NCBI RefSeq assembly: GCF_031846305.1
Contig: NZ_JAVRHY010000013.1
Location: forward strand, 1 to 64,000
From: Spectribacter acetivorans
GTDB lineage: Bacteria > Pseudomonadota > Gammaproteobacteria > Nevskiales > Salinisphaeraceae
DNA length: 64,000 bases
Reading direction: 5' to 3'
Each line of letters opens with the position of its first letter. The stretch's first letter is position 1. Of the stretch, positions 59,820-64,000 are shown in pieces. A program made the position numbers and the translations under genes. Below the pieces are notes generated by a model, which saw only the letters and a list, made by a program, of their open reading frames with translations, ran no database searches and had not been told where the DNA came from.

Positions 59820-61934
59820 ATGCCCCGCAAGCATCCTATTGAGCGCTATCGCAACATCGGCATCATGGCCCATATTGATGCCGGCAAGACGACCACGACC
59901 GAGCGCATCCTTTATTACACCGGCATCTCCCACAAGATGGGTGAGGTGCATGACGGTGCGGCCGTCATGGACTGGATGGCGCAGGAGCAGGAGCGCGGCA
60001 TCACGATCACGTCGGCGGCTACTACCTGCTTCTGGCAGGGCATGGAGCAGCAGTTTCCCGAGCAGTACCGCATCAACATCATTGATACGCCCGGGCACGT
60101 CGACTTCACCATCGAGGTAGAGCGCTCCCTGCGAGTGCTCGACGGCGCGGTGTGTGTGCTGGACGCGAACGCCGGTGTGGAGCCGCAGACCGAAACGGTA
60201 TGGCGGCAGGCCAACAAGTACCACGTGCCGCGCATGGTGTTCGTCAACAAGATGGACAAGCTCGGCGCGGATTTCTACCGCTGCGTCGACATGATCGACA
60301 AGCGCCTGGGCACCAAGCCGGTGCCGGTGCAGCTGCCGATCGGCGCCGAGGACAATTTCGAAGGCGTGATCGACCTGCTGCGCATGCAGGCGATCTACTG
60401 GAACGAGGAAGACGCCGGACGGACCTTCGAGGCGCGCGAGATTCCCGATGCGCTCAAGGCCGACGCCCAGAAGTATCGCGATGCGATGATCGAGGCGGCC
60501 GCGGAAGCCAACGAAGAGTTGATGGACAAGTATCTCGAGGGCGGTGAGCTCACCGACGACGAGATCAAGAACGGCCTGCGCCTGCGCACGCTGTCCACCG
60601 AAATCTGCCTGTGCCTGTGTGGCACGGCATTCAAGAACAAGGGCGTGCAGGCGCTGCTCGACGCGGTCGTCGACTACATGCCGTCGCCGGTCGAAGTGCC
60701 GCCGATCAAGGGTACCGACGCCAACGACGAGGACAAGCCGGTCGAGCGCAATGCCTCCGACGACGAGCCGTTCGCCGCGCTGGTGTTCAAGATTGCCACC
60801 GATCCTTACGTCGGGTCGCTGGCGTTCATCCGGGTCTACTCCGGGGTGCTCAGTTCGGGCGACTCGATCTACAACTCGATCGACGGCAAGAAGGAGCGAA
60901 TCGGCCGACTGCTGCAGATGCACTCCAATACCCGCGAAGAGATCAAGGAAGTCCGCGCCGGTGACATCGCCGCGGTGGTCGGGCTCAAGAGCGTGACCAC
61001 GGGCTACACCCTCTGCGCGCTCGATTCCCAGGTGATTCTGGAGCGCATGGAGTTCCCCGAGCCGGTGATCGCCGTGGCGGTCGAGCCCAAGACCAAGTCC
61101 GACCAGGAAAAGATGGGCGTCGCGCTGGGCAAGCTGGCCCAGGAAGATCCCTCCTTCCAGGTGCGCACCGACGAGGAATCCGGTCAGACCATTATTTCCG
61201 GCATGGGCGAGCTGCATCTGGAAATCATCGTTGACCGCATGAAGCGCGAGTTCAACGTCGAGGCCAATGTCGGCGCCCCGCAGGTCGCGTATCGCGAAAC
61301 CATTCGCGCCGCGGTGGAGCAGGAAGGCAAGTTCGTGCGCCAGTCGGGTGGCCGTGGTCAGTACGGTCACGTGTGGCTCAAGATCGAGCCGCAGGAAGAA
61401 GCGGGCGCGGGTTACGAGTTTGTCAACGCGATTACCGGCGGTGTCGTACCCAAGGAATACATTCCGGCGGTCGACAAGGGCGTCCAGGAATGCATGCGGA
61501 ATGGCGTCATAGCGGGCTATCCGATGGTTGACGTCAAGGTTACGCTGTACGACGGGTCGTACCACGATGTTGACTCCAACGAAACGGCGTTTAAAATTGC
61601 CGGCTCGATGGCGTTCCGTGAAGGCGCAAGCAAGGCCAAGCCGGTCCTGCTCGAGCCGATGATGGACGTCGAGGTGGTGACGCCCGAAGAATACATGGGC
61701 GATGTCATGGGCGATCTGAATCGCCGTCGCGGCACCATCAAGCAGATGGAAGACGGACCCACGGGCAAGACCCTGTCCGCCGAAGTGCCGCTGTCCGAGA
61801 TGTTTGGTTATGCCACGGACGTGCGCTCCATGAGCCAGGGCCGGGCGACCTACACCATGCAGTTTGAGAAATATTCCGAGGCGCCGGCGAGCATCGCCGA
61901 CGGCCTGATCAAGAAGCAACCGGCAGAAGCCTAA
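59820..61934 (+). CDS. fusA: elongation factor G
   Basis: Translocation GTPase of 704 residues, E. coli-like in length. The P loop AHIDAGKTT is at 17-25, switch I is followed by ERGITITSAATT, G3 by DTPGHVDFT and G4 by NKMD. Domain IV contains GRGQYGHVWLKIEP and domain V MSQGRATYTMQFEKYSE. tuf copy 2 starts 12 bases downstream. Confidence 0.98.
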   Translation: MPRKHPIERYRNIGIMAHIDAGKTTTTERILYYTGISHKMGEVHDGAAVMDWMAQEQERGITITSAATTCFWQGMEQQFPEQYRINIIDTPGHVDFTIEVERSLRVLDGAVCVLDANAGVEPQTETVWRQANKYHVPRMVFVNKMDKLGADFYRCVDMIDKRLGTKPVPVQLPIGAEDNFEGVIDLLRMQAIYWNEEDAGRTFEAREIPDALKADAQKYRDAMIEAAAEANEELMDKYLEGGELTDDEIKNGLRLRTLSTEICLCLCGTAFKNKGVQALLDAVVDYMPSPVEVPPIKGTDANDEDKPVERNASDDEPFAALVFKIATDPYVGSLAFIRVYSGVLSSGDSIYNSIDGKKERIGRLLQMHSNTREEIKEVRAGDIAAVVGLKSVTTGYTLCALDSQVILERMEFPEPVIAVAVEPKTKSDQEKMGVALGKLAQEDPSFQVRTDEESGQTIISGMGELHLEIIVDRMKREFNVEANVGAPQVAYRETIRAAVEQEGKFVRQSGGRGQYGHVWLKIEPQEEAGAGYEFVNAITGGVVPKEYIPAVDKGVQECMRNGVIAGYPMVDVKVTLYDGSYHDVDSNETAFKIAGSMAFREGASKAKPVLLEPMMDVEVVTPEEYMGDVMGDLNRRRGTIKQMEDGPTGKTLSAEVPLSEMFGYATDVRSMSQGRATYTMQFEKYSEAPASIADGLIKKQPAEA

Positions 61935-61946
61935 GGGGAGTTAGCC

Positions 61947-63137
<1,191 letters not shown>

Positions 63138-63309
63138 GCTTGGTTTTGCTCGGCCTACCAATCGGGCGAGCGACACCAGCCGAGAGCTCTCGTGAAGCAC
63201 GCCGCAAGGCCTGTTCACGAGCAGGAATAAGGGCCGTATTGCCGGCCGGGTGGTTGCCCGGCCGGCAAGCGACAGCGGCACCCTTTCGATAAGCGAGACA
63301 TAGTAAGCA
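63138..63309 (+). promoter_or_regulatory. leader of the S10 operon (candidate)
   Basis: A 172-base non-coding interval before rpsJ. It contains a 12-bp perfect stem (ttgccggccggg 63239-63250 with cccggccggcaa 63257-63268, 6-base loop) with no T run. In E. coli the S10 leader mediates L4 feedback; a related role here is only positional inference. No clear promoter hexamers were found. Confidence 0.45.
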
Positions 63310-63624
63310 ATGGCAACGAGTCAGAATATCCGTATCCGTCTCAAGGCGTTCGATCATCGTCTGATCGACAAGTCGGCGCGCGAGATCGTGGAGACGGCCA
63401 AGCGGACCGGGGCTCAGGTGCATGGCCCGATCCCGTTGCCAACCCGCAAGGAGCGCTACACCGTGCTGATCTCGCCGCACGTCAACAAGGACGCGCGTGA
63501 CCAGTACGAGATCCGCACGCACAAGCGGATGATGGACATCGTCGAGCCGACGGAAAAGACCGTCGATGCGCTGATGAAGCTCGACCTGGCTGCCGGCGTG
63601 GACGTGCAGATCAAGCTGCAGTAA
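63310..63624 (+). CDS. rpsJ: 30S ribosomal protein S10 (NusE)
   Basis: A 104-residue protein (E. coli 103) of the 30S head that also joins the NusB-NusG antitermination/coupling complex. IRIRLKAFDHRLIDKSAREI and IPLPTRKERYTVLISPHVNKD are family-typical. First gene of the S10 operon. Confidence 0.98.
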   Translation: MATSQNIRIRLKAFDHRLIDKSAREIVETAKRTGAQVHGPIPLPTRKERYTVLISPHVNKDARDQYEIRTHKRMMDIVEPTEKTVDALMKLDLAAGVDVQIKLQ

Positions 63625-63644
63625 CAGCGCAGCGCCTTGACGAC

Positions 63645-63665
63645 CGCCGGCCCGCGGGGCCGGCG
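63645..63665 (+). other. hairpin in the rpsJ-rplC spacer
   Basis: A 9-bp perfect stem (cgccggccc 63645-63653 with gggccggcg 63657-63665, 3-base loop), no T run. The 147-base rpsJ-rplC spacer otherwise shows nothing recognisable. It may be a processing or regulatory stem. Confidence 0.4.
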
Positions 63666-63771
63666 ATGAAAACTGAGTTTAACGGGCCGCTGCTTGAGAC
63701 ACGGCGGCGGCCTCTGACACTTGAACTGTCGCCCCCGTTAGCGAGTGGCGATAAGCAAGAAGGAACTGGTA

Positions 63772-64000
63772 ATGGCGATAGGTTTGGTTGGCCGCAAGCG
63801 CGGCATGACGCGCGTGTTCACGGACGCGGGCGCCTCCGTGCCCGTGACGGTGGTTGAGGTCACGCCCAACCGTGTGACCCAGATCAAGACCGCCGACACC
63901 GACGGGTATAGCGCTGTTCAGGTGACCACCGGCGAACGCCGCGCCTCGCGCGTCAACCGGCCCAGCGCCGGTCATTTCAAGAAGGCAGGCGTGGACGCGG
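63772..64000 (+). CDS. rplC: 50S ribosomal protein L3 (5' part, cut by window end)
   Basis: The first 76 codons of L3, beginning MAIGLVGRKRGMTRVFTDAG and continuing VPVTVVEVTPNRVTQIKT, the conserved N terminus of this early 23S rRNA-binding protein. AAGGA lies ahead of the ATG. The reading frame is open to the window edge. Confidence 0.96.
   Translation, partial: MAIGLVGRKRGMTRVFTDAGASVPVTVVEVTPNRVTQIKTADTDGYSAVQVTTGERRASRVNRPSAGHFKKAGVDA

Noticed and set aside
59313..61919. 868-codon open frame antisense to rpsG and fusA
   Set aside because: It covers two certain genes on the other strand and has a low-complexity shadow composition.

Overview
The window is GC-rich chromosomal DNA of a gammaproteobacterium. 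The strongest sign is the right third, where birA-coaX, a tRNA-Tyr/Gly/Thr array, tuf, tRNA-Trp, secE-nusG, rplKAJL, rpoBC, rpsL-rpsG-fusA-tuf and rpsJ-rplC follow one another in the order familiar from Pseudomonas-like and deeper gammaproteobacterial genomes. Genus cannot be read from the sequence. The many acyl-CoA enzymes, a PQQ dehydrogenase, a CSLREA-type beta-helix protein and an NAD-linked formate dehydrogenase suggest an aerobic, metabolically versatile free-living organism (inference).

Layout. 1-16.7 kb is a mosaic of short operons: a YqgE/AlgH-like protein with a signal peptide, a patatin-like protein, Maf and a BASS transporter; a PhaC-like Cys hydrolase and lipoprotein MsrA; a methyltransferase; an FNT channel; an MFS-PQQ dehydrogenase pair with a downstream D-aminoacylase-like amidohydrolase; an Hsp20 gene behind a sigma32-like promoter; and a NUDIX / metallo-beta-lactamase / lipoprotein / crotonase chain of overlapping genes. 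16.7-21.7 kb is fatty-acid metabolism: an acyl-CoA synthetase facing a tetR-aidB-crotonase operon. 21.8-31 kb holds a 982-residue beta-helix surface protein, a class II aldolase, MurB, a class V aminotransferase, a HAD phosphatase and an orphan TadG-like protein. 31-37 kb is a tightly coupled run: M61 peptidase, AMP-forming ligase, PlsY, BirA, CoaX.

37.0-44.4 kb carries tRNA-Thr(TGT), palindromic repeats and a complete fdsGBA-fdhD-fdsD formate dehydrogenase operon with a convergent LysR gene. It lies between coaX and tRNA-Tyr, genes that I recall as close neighbours in related genomes, so it looks like an insertion. The FdsA subunit lacks the three cysteines of the usual His-Cys3 iron-sulfur site. 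Partial tRNA copies interrupted by hairpin-rich DNA occur on both sides of the formate dehydrogenase locus.

44.5-64 kb is the translation/transcription core. It includes two tuf copies with identical proteins (45174 and 61947), a candidate L10 leader, and a str-operon promoter immediately followed by a strong terminator-like hairpin. No rRNA operon, CRISPR array, prophage or insertion-sequence transposase is visible. All starts were chosen by eye from start codons, Shine-Dalgarno sequences and family length. No database search was run.
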